Assembly: GCF_000503775.1 (NCBI RefSeq)
Contig: NZ_KI629786.1
Location: 1 to 64,000, forward strand
Direction: 5' to 3'
DNA: 64,000 nucleotides
Source of the DNA: Brevibacillus panacihumi W25
Lineage (GTDB): Bacteria > Bacillota > Bacilli > Brevibacillales > Brevibacillaceae
Position numbers and translations under genes: made by a program. This document shows positions 1-7,537 of the stretch, one piece after another. Numbering within the stretch: the first letter of the stretch is position 1; each line of letters starts with the position of its first letter. Below the pieces are notes generated by a model. It worked only from the letters and a program-made list of their open reading frames with translations, did not search any database and was not told the origin of the DNA.

Positions 1-108
1 AAGCTCACGTCGGCGCTCGTTGATCGCCTGGTACACCACGCTCATATCCTCTCATTCACAGGTGAGAGTTTCCGCTTCAAGCAAGCAATGGATAGGATTC
101 CTGTTTAG
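1..108 (+). CDS. istB: IS21-type helper ATPase IstB, C-terminal 35 residues (partial)
   Basis: Reading from base 1 in frame 1 gives a peptide beginning KLTSALVDRLVHHAHIL, continuing FTGESFRFKQA, and ending at TAG 106-108. The pattern TSALvDRLvHHAhil...GeSfR is the conserved end of IstB, the AAA+ ATPase that assists the IS21 transposase in choosing target DNA. The rest of the gene lies left of the window, so activity cannot be judged. No stop interrupts the visible part. Confidence 0.7.
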   Translation, partial: KLTSALVDRLVHHAHILSFTGESFRFKQAMDRIPV

Positions 109-180
109 TTTCAAACCGCTGGCAAGTGCTTAGGCAATTTCGGCTGCAAAACTAGGCATTTTCTACTTGCAAAACACACA
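1..180 (+). mobile_element. Right end of an IS21-type insertion sequence (partial)
   Basis: The window opens inside the helper gene of an IS21-type element and runs out of it near position 180. Read from the other strand, the last bases begin TGTGTGTTTTGCAAG, fitting the TGT start usual for IS21-family ends, and a TTTTGCA motif recurs within about 30 bases, like the multiple internal end repeats of this family. The exact boundary is inferred; the left part of the element and its target duplication lie outside the window. Confidence 0.5.
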
Positions 181-212
181 CCTCCCTCCTTATGATAAAA
201 ATGTTACAAATA

Positions 213-782
213 CTATTTGATTTGTTTAACCTCACCAGTTTCTGCATTAACACTTAACTCATACTTCTTTTCTGCATTGAAATTATAAATGTGAATGATC
301 CATTCTGACTTGTTACTTACAACACTCTGCACAATTAATATATCAGGTTTGCCAGAAAGACTCTTTACGAAGTTTAAAGCAATTTGAATTGCTTTCTTTT
401 GAACCATAGGATAGTTAGGATGTTTAACATCATCCGCGAGTATCAGTTTACTAAGGTCTGTTTGTGAAGGATAGGATTGCAATGATGGTAACGTTGACCA
501 TGTTTCTACTTCCGCTCCGACCGCTATGTCTGTAAACAAAACCTTATTTTTCTGACTATCAAGAAGAATAGCATCATCATTTAACGAATACCATTCAGCA
601 TCATAATTTCCATCCTTTGCTGTTTTGTCGCTTTCAACAACCAAAAGTGCATTCTTCTCATAGTTAGCCTCAATGACGTATCCTGTCAAACCTTTATGCT
701 CGCTTTTAGATTCATCATCTGAGCAGCCTACTGTTAAAATAACTAATACAGATAAACTGATGACCGATAGAAATTTACTCAT
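213..782 (-). CDS. DUF3221-like secreted lipoprotein
   Basis: A 189-residue protein with a lipoprotein signal peptide: positive start (MSK), hydrophobic stretch and lipobox TVGC with the lipidated cysteine at about residue 20, so it should be anchored outside the membrane. Residues 34-110 (GYVIEAN...AVGAEVETW) resemble DUF3221, a small beta-barrel of unknown function found in Bacillus lipoproteins. The last 60 residues (KKAIQIALNFVKS...YELSVNAETGEVKQIK) look PepSY-like, a fold often linked to protease control. It lies 60 bases downstream of a secreted protease on the same strand, so an inhibitor or chaperone role is possible but inferred. The start follows a strong AAGGAGGAGG site. It is AT-rich compared with the genome beyond 3.8 kb. 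Confidence 0.75.
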   Translation of the reverse strand: MSKFLSVISLSVLVILTVGCSDDESKSEHKGLTGYVIEANYEKNALLVVESDKTAKDGNYDAEWYSLNDDAILLDSQKNKVLFTDIAVGAEVETWSTLPSLQSYPSQTDLSKLILADDVKHPNYPMVQKKAIQIALNFVKSLSGKPDILIVQSVVSNKSEWIIHIYNFNAEKKYELSVNAETGEVKQIK

Positions 783-793
783 CTTTCCTCCTC

Positions 794-827
794 CTTATTT
801 GAGGGAGAGAACTCTCCCTCAAATAAG
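794..827 (-). repeat. Perfect 15-bp inverted repeat between protease and lipoprotein genes
   Basis: CTTATTTGAGGGAGA at 794-808 and its exact complement at 813-827 enclose a 4-base loop. On the minus-strand transcript the hairpin lies between the protease stop (843) and the lipoprotein start (782). Its 3' arm ends with the AAG that begins the lipoprotein Shine-Dalgarno sequence. There is no U-run, so it is not a standard terminator; it may stabilise RNA or damp translation of the second gene. Confidence 0.7.
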
Positions 828-842
828 TATATATTATCTGTT

Positions 843-2204
843 TTAGTTTCCAATAAATATGTCGTCAATGCCAAAATGATTGATCACTCTAGAAATATGA
901 CTATAAATACCACCGGCTGTGCTATGAATGCCGATTGCAGTTCCTCCTAAAAATATTGGAGAACCACTATCCCCATTAGCACTTGCATAAGTTGCTTGTC
1001 TCATACCTGAATAATATACTCTATCACCTGAAGGAGTTTTTGCATATCCACTCCAATTCTTTGTTTCTAATGTTCCACATTTTACTGTTTGAGTTCTAGC
1101 TCCTGAAATACAAACCGCATCTCCTACTGTTTCATCTTTGGTTCTTTGAACCTCATCAATGGCATGTAGTTTTGATCTACCATTTCCAAACAAATAATAA
1201 GTGGCATCATCAGAACCATCGTCTAACTTAATGATTGCAGCATCAACATTTCCACCATTATTATAATCTGCGACTCTTCCAAATCTATCCCCACCTTGAC
1301 TAAATCTATCTGTATCACTTTCAGCACAATGACCAGCAGTAAGTACATAGAATTTCGTCCCAATTCGAGCAGAGAATGCAGATGTGCAGTAGCCACCAGT
1401 ATCCATATTATCAATCCTTAATCCTGCTTGAATCGGTCTATAATATTCAGACGGGCTAGCTTGTGCTTCATGCACATCTTCTTCAAATATATTAATGAGG
1501 TTGCTATCTATGTCCAGATCTATATCACTAACACTTTCTGAATCTAAAAGAAGACTTCTGGCAGCTGCATTCTTTTTCTCTACTCCAATATCAATTTTTT
1601 GTTCTGGAATATTAACGCTTACAGAAGTAATATCTAGTCCCTTCTCCGCTAATTCATCCCTTTTTTCTGATAAAGACTCTGCTATTTCATCAAGTTGTTC
1701 TTCAGTGTAGTCTGTGTAGTATATCTCAACCATACCTTTTGAATAGAGTTTCTTCAAATCCTTTTCAAATTTTTCGACCTTCTCTTCAGAGCCAGTTTTA
1801 AATCCAATATTGATAACTCCACCTAACTTTTGATCAATATAAATAGCTGCAAATTCGTCTTGTAGGTGTTTTTCAATAAAGTCCTTGATTTTCGGAATCT
1901 GGTTTTTCTGCTCTTCCAGTCTTTCATCTAGCTCTTTCTCTTCTTTTTTTGTGAGGAAAATTCCATACTTCTCAGAAAAATTCTTTGGATCATTGGATAT
2001 TGACTTTAGATTTTTTGATGATAAGCCCATTTCCTCTCTAAATTTTTCGCTTTCATGGATAGCGTCATTAGAAACAATGTACTCATTTAACTCTGAATTC
2101 TGTTTTTGTGCCGCCATTGTTGAGTTAACTGGAATTGAGAATGAAGTTACAGTGACAGCTAATAAGGTAGCGATAAAAATTGAAGTTCCTAGTTTTTTCA
2201 CCAA
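843..2204 (-). CDS. Secreted S1-family (trypsin-like) serine protease with long propeptide
   Basis: The 453-residue precursor starts with a signal peptide (hydrophobic residues 8-26), followed by a charged, lysine- and glutamate-rich propeptide of about 215 residues and a mature protease from roughly residue 250. The catalytic triad is readable: His292 in LTAGHCAES, Asp321 in NVDAAIIKL and Ser413 in NGDSGSPIF. Paired cysteines (C273/C293, C365/C376) fit the streptogrisin/alpha-lytic branch, whose long propeptides act as folding chaperones. It should be exported and self-processed. It lies upstream of the lipoprotein at 213-782 on the same strand and is AT-rich, suggesting lateral gain. The physiological substrate is unknown. 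Confidence 0.88.
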   Translation of the reverse strand: MVKKLGTSIFIATLLAVTVTSFSIPVNSTMAAQKQNSELNEYIVSNDAIHESEKFREEMGLSSKNLKSISNDPKNFSEKYGIFLTKKEEKELDERLEEQKNQIPKIKDFIEKHLQDEFAAIYIDQKLGGVINIGFKTGSEEKVEKFEKDLKKLYSKGMVEIYYTDYTEEQLDEIAESLSEKRDELAEKGLDITSVSVNIPEQKIDIGVEKKNAAARSLLLDSESVSDIDLDIDSNLINIFEEDVHEAQASPSEYYRPIQAGLRIDNMDTGGYCTSAFSARIGTKFYVLTAGHCAESDTDRFSQGGDRFGRVADYNNGGNVDAAIIKLDDGSDDATYYLFGNGRSKLHAIDEVQRTKDETVGDAVCISGARTQTVKCGTLETKNWSGYAKTPSGDRVYYSGMRQATYASANGDSGSPIFLGGTAIGIHSTAGGIYSHISRVINHFGIDDIFIGN

Positions 2205-2334
2205 ATATTACCTCCTTTATGCGATAATAAGAAATTATCACACATTTCGAAGGTTATAAACCCATAAATCATTTCGTTAACAAATATGCCACAATTTACC
2301 AATCGCTCGGATTATTTATCTCATAATTTTTTAT

Positions 2335-2343
2335 AAAACGGAT
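2335..2343. repeat. Target site duplication, left copy (AAAACGGAT)
   Basis: AAAACGGAT lies directly outside the left terminal repeat of the IS4-type element and is repeated exactly at 3788-3796 outside the right one. A perfect 9-base duplication marks a single, recent insertion event. Confidence 0.9.
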
Positions 2344-3787
2344 CACTAGCGTTGCATAAATCTTTTCACATCATTAAAAATCACCATAATATTCTGTATT
2401 CAAGCGTTCACGAGCATAAAAAAATCCTTTACACTGGAAAGGTCAGGTAGTTCCTGTCCAAATCCAACATAAAGGACATAGCATGGACAAGAATACCCTA
2501 TTTTCTTCATTTGGTAAATACATTTCACCCATTAATATTGTGAAATTTCAACAACGGATAGACGAAACAGATCAGGACAAGTACGTGAAAAAGTTAACGA
2601 CCAAAGCATATCTACTCCTGTTTTTGCATGCTCAACTTCAGCAACGAGAAGGACTCCGAGCCATTGCAGATGATGTTTTATCAAAAAAATTCCAGCGTGC
2701 GTTAGGGCTGTCGTCGATTAGCCCCGCTCAGCTTAGTCGCAAAAACAATCGAGCAGATCCAGCTTTGCTTGAAGAAATATTTGTTGACCTTGTAGGGCAA
2801 ATTCAGAGACATTCGGGCAGCACGCACTCCCTTCGAAAAGACATGAAAATTATTGATTCTACAACGATTGGGCTGTGTTTGCAGAAGTACAAATGGGCAA
2901 CTTTCCGTAAAATCAAGGCTGGCATCAAGATTCATCTGCGTCTTGTCTTTGCCGACCAAGAGGATGTGTATCCTGAAAAAATAACCATCACGGGTGCCAA
3001 GTCCAATGACCGCACTCAAATGGAATCGTTGATTGATGAGGGCGGTTTCATGTACGTCTTTGATCGAGGGTACGTGGATTACGAAAAATTTGATGAATAC
3101 ACGGACAAAGGCGTCTTTTTCGCTTCTCGTCTGAAGGATAACGCCGAAATCCGCCATCTTCATGCGTTCAAATTACGCTCAGAAAGCTCTGTTTTATCGG
3201 ATTCCATGATCCTTCTTGGAACGCCACAAAAACGGGTGGATAACGTGCTGCGACTCATTGAAACGCTTGATTCGAAAGGGAATCTCATTCGAATCATTAC
3301 GAATCGATTCGACCTGGAAGCAGAAGAACTAAGCGACATCTATCGTTGGCGTTGGCAAATCGAGCTGTTTTTCAAATGGATCAAACAGCATGTAAAGATC
3401 AAGAGCTTCTACGGAACGAGTGAAAATGCAGTGCGAAACCAGGTGTTTCTCGCGCTCATTGCCTACTGTTTGTTGCTCCTTGTCAAACTGGAACAGAACA
3501 GTCAGCACAGCTTGTTGCAAATCAGCAGATGGCTCAAAGTATTTCTCTGGCAAACGTTTGAACAATGGATTGGTAGAATGAATTACCAGTCCAAACGAAC
3601 ATCAAGAGGGCGACAGAAAAGGAATTAGGTGTTGGTTGTCGTTGTCACTAATGCAATAAATGTATAAAACTACCAAATGGATAGAGCTACCTTTTGCTTG
3701 GTTGCTGTCGTTTTTGGTTGGGAAGCTGAAGATTTCATTCAGAATACTTCGACAAATCACAAACACATTTTTTATGCAACGCTAGTG
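2344..3787 (+). mobile_element. Complete IS4-family insertion sequence, 1,444 bp
   Basis: The element is bounded by 17-bp terminal inverted repeats, CACTAGCGTTGCATAAA at 2344-2360 and its exact complement at 3771-3787, and flanked by the 9-bp duplication AAAACGGAT. It carries one intact transposase gene (2483-3628). Length, end length and 9-bp duplication resemble the IS4-family element known from B. subtilis (natto) as recalled from memory; the exact name needs a database match. Identical ends, duplication and an open gene suggest it is recent and possibly active. Confidence 0.92.
2483..3628 (+). CDS. IS4-family DDE transposase
   Basis: This 381-residue protein fills the element at 2344-3787. 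The DDE catalytic residues are visible: first Asp in KIIDSTTIGL, second Asp in VFDRGYVDYEKF, and the Glu within YRWRWQIELFFKWIK, which matches the Y-(2)-R-(3)-E-(6)-K signature of the IS4 family. It would cut and paste the element. The ATG lies 9 bases behind AAAGGA. No frameshift or stop is present. It reads away from the degraded LysR gene downstream and does not appear to drive it. Confidence 0.95.
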   Translation: MDKNTLFSSFGKYISPINIVKFQQRIDETDQDKYVKKLTTKAYLLLFLHAQLQQREGLRAIADDVLSKKFQRALGLSSISPAQLSRKNNRADPALLEEIFVDLVGQIQRHSGSTHSLRKDMKIIDSTTIGLCLQKYKWATFRKIKAGIKIHLRLVFADQEDVYPEKITITGAKSNDRTQMESLIDEGGFMYVFDRGYVDYEKFDEYTDKGVFFASRLKDNAEIRHLHAFKLRSESSVLSDSMILLGTPQKRVDNVLRLIETLDSKGNLIRIITNRFDLEAEELSDIYRWRWQIELFFKWIKQHVKIKSFYGTSENAVRNQVFLALIAYCLLLLVKLEQNSQHSLLQISRWLKVFLWQTFEQWIGRMNYQSKRTSRGRQKRN

Positions 3788-3796
3788 AAAACGGAT
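3788..3796. repeat. Target site duplication, right copy (AAAACGGAT)
   Basis: Exact copy of the nonamer at 2335-2343, directly outside the right terminal repeat of the IS4-type element. Confidence 0.9.
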
Positions 3797-3841
3797 ATTT
3801 TATTCAGTTTCTTACTGACTCAATACAACGCTGCATAAACG

Positions 3842-4474
3842 ATCAGCATCGGGCTTTTAAGTGTCTCTGTCCGAGACTTTTTGCCCTCGGTCGTTCGCGC
3901 TTTTCGCAGCAAATACCCGCAGGTCACGATCCATTTCCGCTTTGAAAACATCGGACAGCTTACGAACAAGCTGCTGTCGGGCGAGATCGATCTTGCCTTT
4001 ACACTCTCGCATGGGCTGCACAATCTTGGCGGTGTTACCTACAAGCCTTTATGGACTCAGCCCTACTCGATTATCCTCCCGCACGATCATCCGCTTGCTG
4101 ATCAGCCCAACCTGTCCATTGCCCAGCTCGAGCATGAACCTTTTGTGATGCTGGAACGCGAGGAATCCCCGCAAGGCTATGACTACGTCCTTTCGATGTG
4201 CGCCAAGCACGGCTTCTCTCCCCGGATCGTCAGTCAGGCCTCCCGGACAGACGCGGTGCTGATGATCGTCGATGCGGGCATCGGGGTCACCGTCCTGTCC
4301 CGGCATTTGCTGCTCTACGCCAGTCCTACCCTGCGTTTTATCGATATTCAGGGCGAGGATCATTCCATCGATGTGGTAGCGTCTTGGAAAACAGCCAATA
4401 CCAATCCAGCCGTTCCTTTGTTTATCCAGGAGATAGAGGCCGCCCTAGAACAGACACGCGCCAATCAAGCCTAG
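3842..4474 (+). pseudogene. LysR-type regulator lacking its N-terminal DNA-binding domain
   Basis: In-frame similarity starts at about 3842 (ISIGLLSVSVRDFLPSVV) and runs to TAG at 4472-4474. This is the substrate-binding half of a LysR regulator: the typical opening, FRSKYPQV, LLSGEIDLAF, and ILPHDHPLA in the middle. The first 85-90 residues, which hold the winged helix-turn-helix, are absent, and upstream lies only 45 bases before the IS4-type element. An internal TTG (3881) could start a fragment but it could not bind DNA in the normal way. Base composition is GC-rich like the following genes, unlike the AT-rich DNA to the left, so the break marks the edge of the acquired patch. Confidence 0.85.
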
Positions 4475-4566
4475 ATTTCTACAGCAAATTCGTTCACAAA
4501 TACGGCGTTGCCGGTAATTTCGACTGCCAAAGCTCCATCCTGATCAGGGGTTGGCCAATAGCATAG

Positions 4567-4607
4567 CAAAACACCCTTGGTCCGTCAGAAATGCGAACGC
4601 AAGGGTG
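4567..4607 (-). terminator. Rho-independent terminator of the glycan operon
   Basis: On the minus strand CACCCTTG pairs with CAAGGGTG (4572-4579 and 4600-4607), followed by TTTT at 4568-4571. It lies 6 bases past the stop codon of the pyruvyl transferase gene. Confidence 0.65.
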
Positions 4608-4612
4608 CCGCT

Positions 4613-5665
4613 TTATAAATCGCCATGGAAAAAAGGTTCGCTCAAGCGGTCCGTAGCCTCCTTTCGCTGGCTGACGAATAGGTCGCGCAGCGAAGACTGT
4701 TCATCCATCGCTCTTACTGCACGCGTCAAAATCTGCTGCCGGAGCTGCGGATGATCGGTAGGAATCGCCATTTCCGGAAGACTGAGAGAATAGCAGAAGT
4801 CCAGACATTTGAAACGGTATGCCAGACAGACAAACGGCACTCCCGCGACGGCGCTCAAGACATTGGCGTGCAATTTGAAATTGATGGTCGCCTGACAGCG
4901 GCTGAGCCGGCGCATCATCTCGTTGTGATCATGCAGCTCCAGATCAAGCGTGACACGCTCGGGAGCGCCAATCTTCTGGTAGAGACGTCTGATCGCCCCT
5001 CGATCCGGTCCCCACATCGTATAGAGGTAGATGCCAAAACCATGCTGAATCAAGGTCTTCGCCACCTGCGCCAACGCATCTTCGACCACAGCCTCGTTCT
5101 TTCCGTAGATGCGGTTGTACGCAGTCCCCCAGTTGATGCCGACCATTGGCGGGTCCTCCTCGCCGCGGACGATCCCATCTGGCGGAGTCATCAGCATTCC
5201 GGGATCTCCGCTGACCTGCAAGCTGCCGCCCACTCCCATTTCTCGCAAATATTCATGGGTAAGCGGTCCGCGCACACCGAAGTATTGAGCGTGCTCTCCG
5301 ATCTCACGCAGCATTTGTTGCATCTTCGGGCTCTCCTGAAAGGAAGCGGTAAGAAGTTTTCCTGTCGCATCGAACTTGACGGGAAGCTGGCTATCATAGC
5401 CGCTCCCCCAAATCACCAGTCTTTTTTTCTGCTGTACGGCCCGGTGCGCCACATCCACATAGCCGGGGACCAGGAGCGAGCCCCCGCCGAGAACAACTGT
5501 ATCGTAGGGACGAAAATCATGCAAATCCACACCAGGCAATGAAGGAATCACCTGGTGGGTCTGTGTGTTAAGGTACTTCTCAGCCAAATCCCGAAACACA
5601 TGCCGCATCAGCTCATCGCCCAGATTGTCGAATCCGATCCAGCCTACGTAGAGGATTTTTCTCAT
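4613..5665 (-). CDS. Polysaccharide pyruvyl transferase family protein (CsaB-like)
   Basis: A 350-residue cytosolic protein. The opening ILYVGWIGFDNLGDELM and the following VVLGGGSLLVPGY and VIWGSGYD stretches are typical of the polysaccharide pyruvyl transferase fold, which moves pyruvate from phosphoenolpyruvate to a sugar to form a ketal. The C-terminal half has FKLHANVLSAVAGVPFVCLAYRFK, with the basic residues conserved in the family. In relatives, CsaB pyruvylates wall polymers that hold SLH proteins; here the setting of three glycosyltransferases suggests a surface glycan with a pyruvylated sugar (inference). It is the last gene of the operon; its ATG overlaps the preceding stop by 4 bases, indicating coupled translation. 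Confidence 0.85.
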   Translation of the reverse strand: MRKILYVGWIGFDNLGDELMRHVFRDLAEKYLNTQTHQVIPSLPGVDLHDFRPYDTVVLGGGSLLVPGYVDVAHRAVQQKKRLVIWGSGYDSQLPVKFDATGKLLTASFQESPKMQQMLREIGEHAQYFGVRGPLTHEYLREMGVGGSLQVSGDPGMLMTPPDGIVRGEEDPPMVGINWGTAYNRIYGKNEAVVEDALAQVAKTLIQHGFGIYLYTMWGPDRGAIRRLYQKIGAPERVTLDLELHDHNEMMRRLSRCQATINFKLHANVLSAVAGVPFVCLAYRFKCLDFCYSLSLPEMAIPTDHPQLRQQILTRAVRAMDEQSSLRDLFVSQRKEATDRLSEPFFHGDL

Positions 5666-6804
5666 ATGGTCCCTCCTCCTTTTTTCTTGCTGCGCACCGC
5701 GGAGTAGAAGGCAAGCAGCTCCTCGCTTTTTTGTCTGATGTCAAAGCGGGATCTCACCCAGTCTTTTCCCTGTTCTCCCCAGCTTTGCAGCAGGTGGCGA
5801 TCTGCAAACGCCTTGCGCAGTGCTTCAGCAATCATGCCCGGGGAAGGCTTGCCTACAGATTGGTGATCCCCGAAGTAATACTCCCAAGCCAAGTCGTAGG
5901 TATCCGGCGTGACAAGCCCGACATAGCCATGGTTTCCGATCGCCAGGACCGGTTTTCCGCAAGCCATGGCTTCCAAAGCAACTCGGCCAGTACCCACGAC
6001 CAGATCGCTCACCTCATAGTAGGGTTTGACATCGGTTTGTTCACCGGCGATGTGTACATAGGGATAACCCTTGAGTTTGTTTAAGGCCTGCGCCAACTCC
6101 TGGACGAAATGCGATTGGGCCCCCGTGCCGACAACAACGATGTGCAGGTTGGGGATGTCGTTCAAGGTCTTGGTGGAGCGCAGCAGCATGTTGCAGACAG
6201 ACGCCTTCTGCCAGGCTAAACGGCTGACGTAGGTGACGATGAAAGCGTCTTGAGGAAGGGAGGAGAGCGTGGTCTCACGCAAATTTACCGTAGAGGCTGT
6301 CTCAAATTCCTGGAGGTCCACTCCATTGGAGATCACCGTGGATTCGACTCCGTGTTTCTTCCAGAAGCTTTGAACCGGCTTGCTTACGCTGATCATCGCA
6401 TCGCATCGCTGTGCAAGTGAGACAGCTTCGTCGACCGGATAATACGTGCCATGCATGGTAAACACAACCGGAACTCCCAGCTCTGCCGCCGCTTCCGCAG
6501 CCAATAGCCCGGAAGGTGTCTGGTGCACATGCACGATTGAGATTTTTTCTTCCTTTATGACGTTTCGCAAGGTTTGCTGTTGCTTCTCTCTTCTGATCGG
6601 CAGAGGCTCATTTGACTGCTCGATGAGGTGCAGACGGAAACCGGCGTCCGCAAATGCACGATAAAAGGGGCCGTCAGCCCCTGAGTAAAAAAGCTGGACT
6701 CCGCTCGAACGAAGCGCTTTTCCCAAGCTGAGGACATGGGTTTCAGTACCGCCCGTACCCATGCTGTCCATCACCATCAGGATACGCTCTGAGCTAGTTG
6801 GCAT
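5662..6804 (-). CDS. Glycosyltransferase family 4 (GT-B fold)
   Basis: The product is about 380 residues: RILMVMDSMGTGGTETHVLSL opens an N-terminal Rossmann domain, with VHVHQTPSGLLA and FTMHGTYY following, and the C-terminal nucleotide-sugar half carries YVSRLAWQKA, VVVGTGAQ and GRVALEAMACGKPVLA, the E-x7-E type donor site of GT4 enzymes. It should be a retaining sugar transferase at the cytoplasmic face. The frame is open up to 7113, but the ATG at 6804 is preferred: it has an AAAGGAGAG site 6 bases upstream and begins exactly at the conserved fold. It overlaps the upstream gene by 11 bases and the downstream gene by 4, so it is inside one operon. Confidence 0.9.
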   Translation of the reverse strand: MPTSSERILMVMDSMGTGGTETHVLSLGKALRSSGVQLFYSGADGPFYRAFADAGFRLHLIEQSNEPLPIRREKQQQTLRNVIKEEKISIVHVHQTPSGLLAAEAAAELGVPVVFTMHGTYYPVDEAVSLAQRCDAMISVSKPVQSFWKKHGVESTVISNGVDLQEFETASTVNLRETTLSSLPQDAFIVTYVSRLAWQKASVCNMLLRSTKTLNDIPNLHIVVVGTGAQSHFVQELAQALNKLKGYPYVHIAGEQTDVKPYYEVSDLVVGTGRVALEAMACGKPVLAIGNHGYVGLVTPDTYDLAWEYYFGDHQSVGKPSPGMIAEALRKAFADRHLLQSWGEQGKDWVRSRFDIRQKSEELLAFYSAVRSKKKGGGTI

Positions 6805-7510
6805 CGTTGCTCTCCTTTCTTCTGTAATACTGTGCGGACCGCTGACTGTCATGGACGCGGTAATAGTACAGCGGCTCGGGCAGATTTTCGATCTGTGCCT
6901 TGCTGTTGAGAGCTTTGGCGATAAACTCGTAATCCTCCGCACCGGAGATGCGGCGAGTGGGTCCGCCAATCTGGTCGAATAGTTTGCCACGAAACAGAAT
7001 CGTCCCGTGGCAGACACAGTGCCCCCCGCGTCCATATACGCGGCGAATCTCTTCTCCGTAGCGAATCCACGTCGCCAGCTTTTTTTCAGCAGGCGCGTGA
7101 TCGGGAAAAGCATAGTAATTCGTCCCGACCAAATCTACCAGCGGATGGTTTTGCAGATATTCAACTTGCTTCGCAAAACGCTCCCTGTCGGAATAGTCAT
7201 CCGAATCCTGGACGGCGATATATTCCCCCCGCGCCAGGTAAAAGCCGGCATTGATCGCTCCGGCAAACCCGATGTTGCGAGGCAATGTCAGCATCACAAG
7301 CTGACGATCTTCACTCCACATATCACGGTGTTCTTCCATCCACTCGCGTACGACCTGCACCGAATCATCCGTCGAAGCATCATCGACAAAGATGATCTCC
7401 CAGTGGGGATACGTCTGCAGGCGAATGCTTTCCAGACACTCCCGCAGATACCTGGCGCGATTGTAATTGGTAATCACCAAGCTGACCAAGCCTTCTTTTC
7501 GCTCTGTCAT
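6794..7510 (-). CDS. Glycosyltransferase family 2 (GT-A fold)
   Basis: The 238-residue protein has the standard GT2 layout: VSLVITNYNRARYLRECLESI at the start, IIFVDDASTDDSVQVV (first Asp pair), a VQDSDDYSDRERF metal-binding DxD equivalent near residue 100, and ISGAEDYEFIAKAL as the catalytic ED region. It is cytosolic or loosely membrane-bound, with no membrane segment. It should add a sugar from an NDP-sugar to an acceptor by inversion. The start has GGAGGG upstream. It lies 27 bases downstream of the larger glycosyltransferase and overlaps the GT4 gene. Confidence 0.9.
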   Translation of the reverse strand: MTERKEGLVSLVITNYNRARYLRECLESIRLQTYPHWEIIFVDDASTDDSVQVVREWMEEHRDMWSEDRQLVMLTLPRNIGFAGAINAGFYLARGEYIAVQDSDDYSDRERFAKQVEYLQNHPLVDLVGTNYYAFPDHAPAEKKLATWIRYGEEIRRVYGRGGHCVCHGTILFRGKLFDQIGGPTRRISGAEDYEFIAKALNSKAQIENLPEPLYYYRVHDSQRSAQYYRRKESNDAN

Positions 7511-7537
7511 ACTGCGGCCTTCCCTCCTTGTTTTTGT

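Noticed and set aside
6805..7113. 103-codon upstream extension of the GT4 gene
   Set aside because: It overlaps most of the GT2 gene's C-terminus and has no similarity to glycosyltransferases; the ATG at 6804 has a strong ribosome site.
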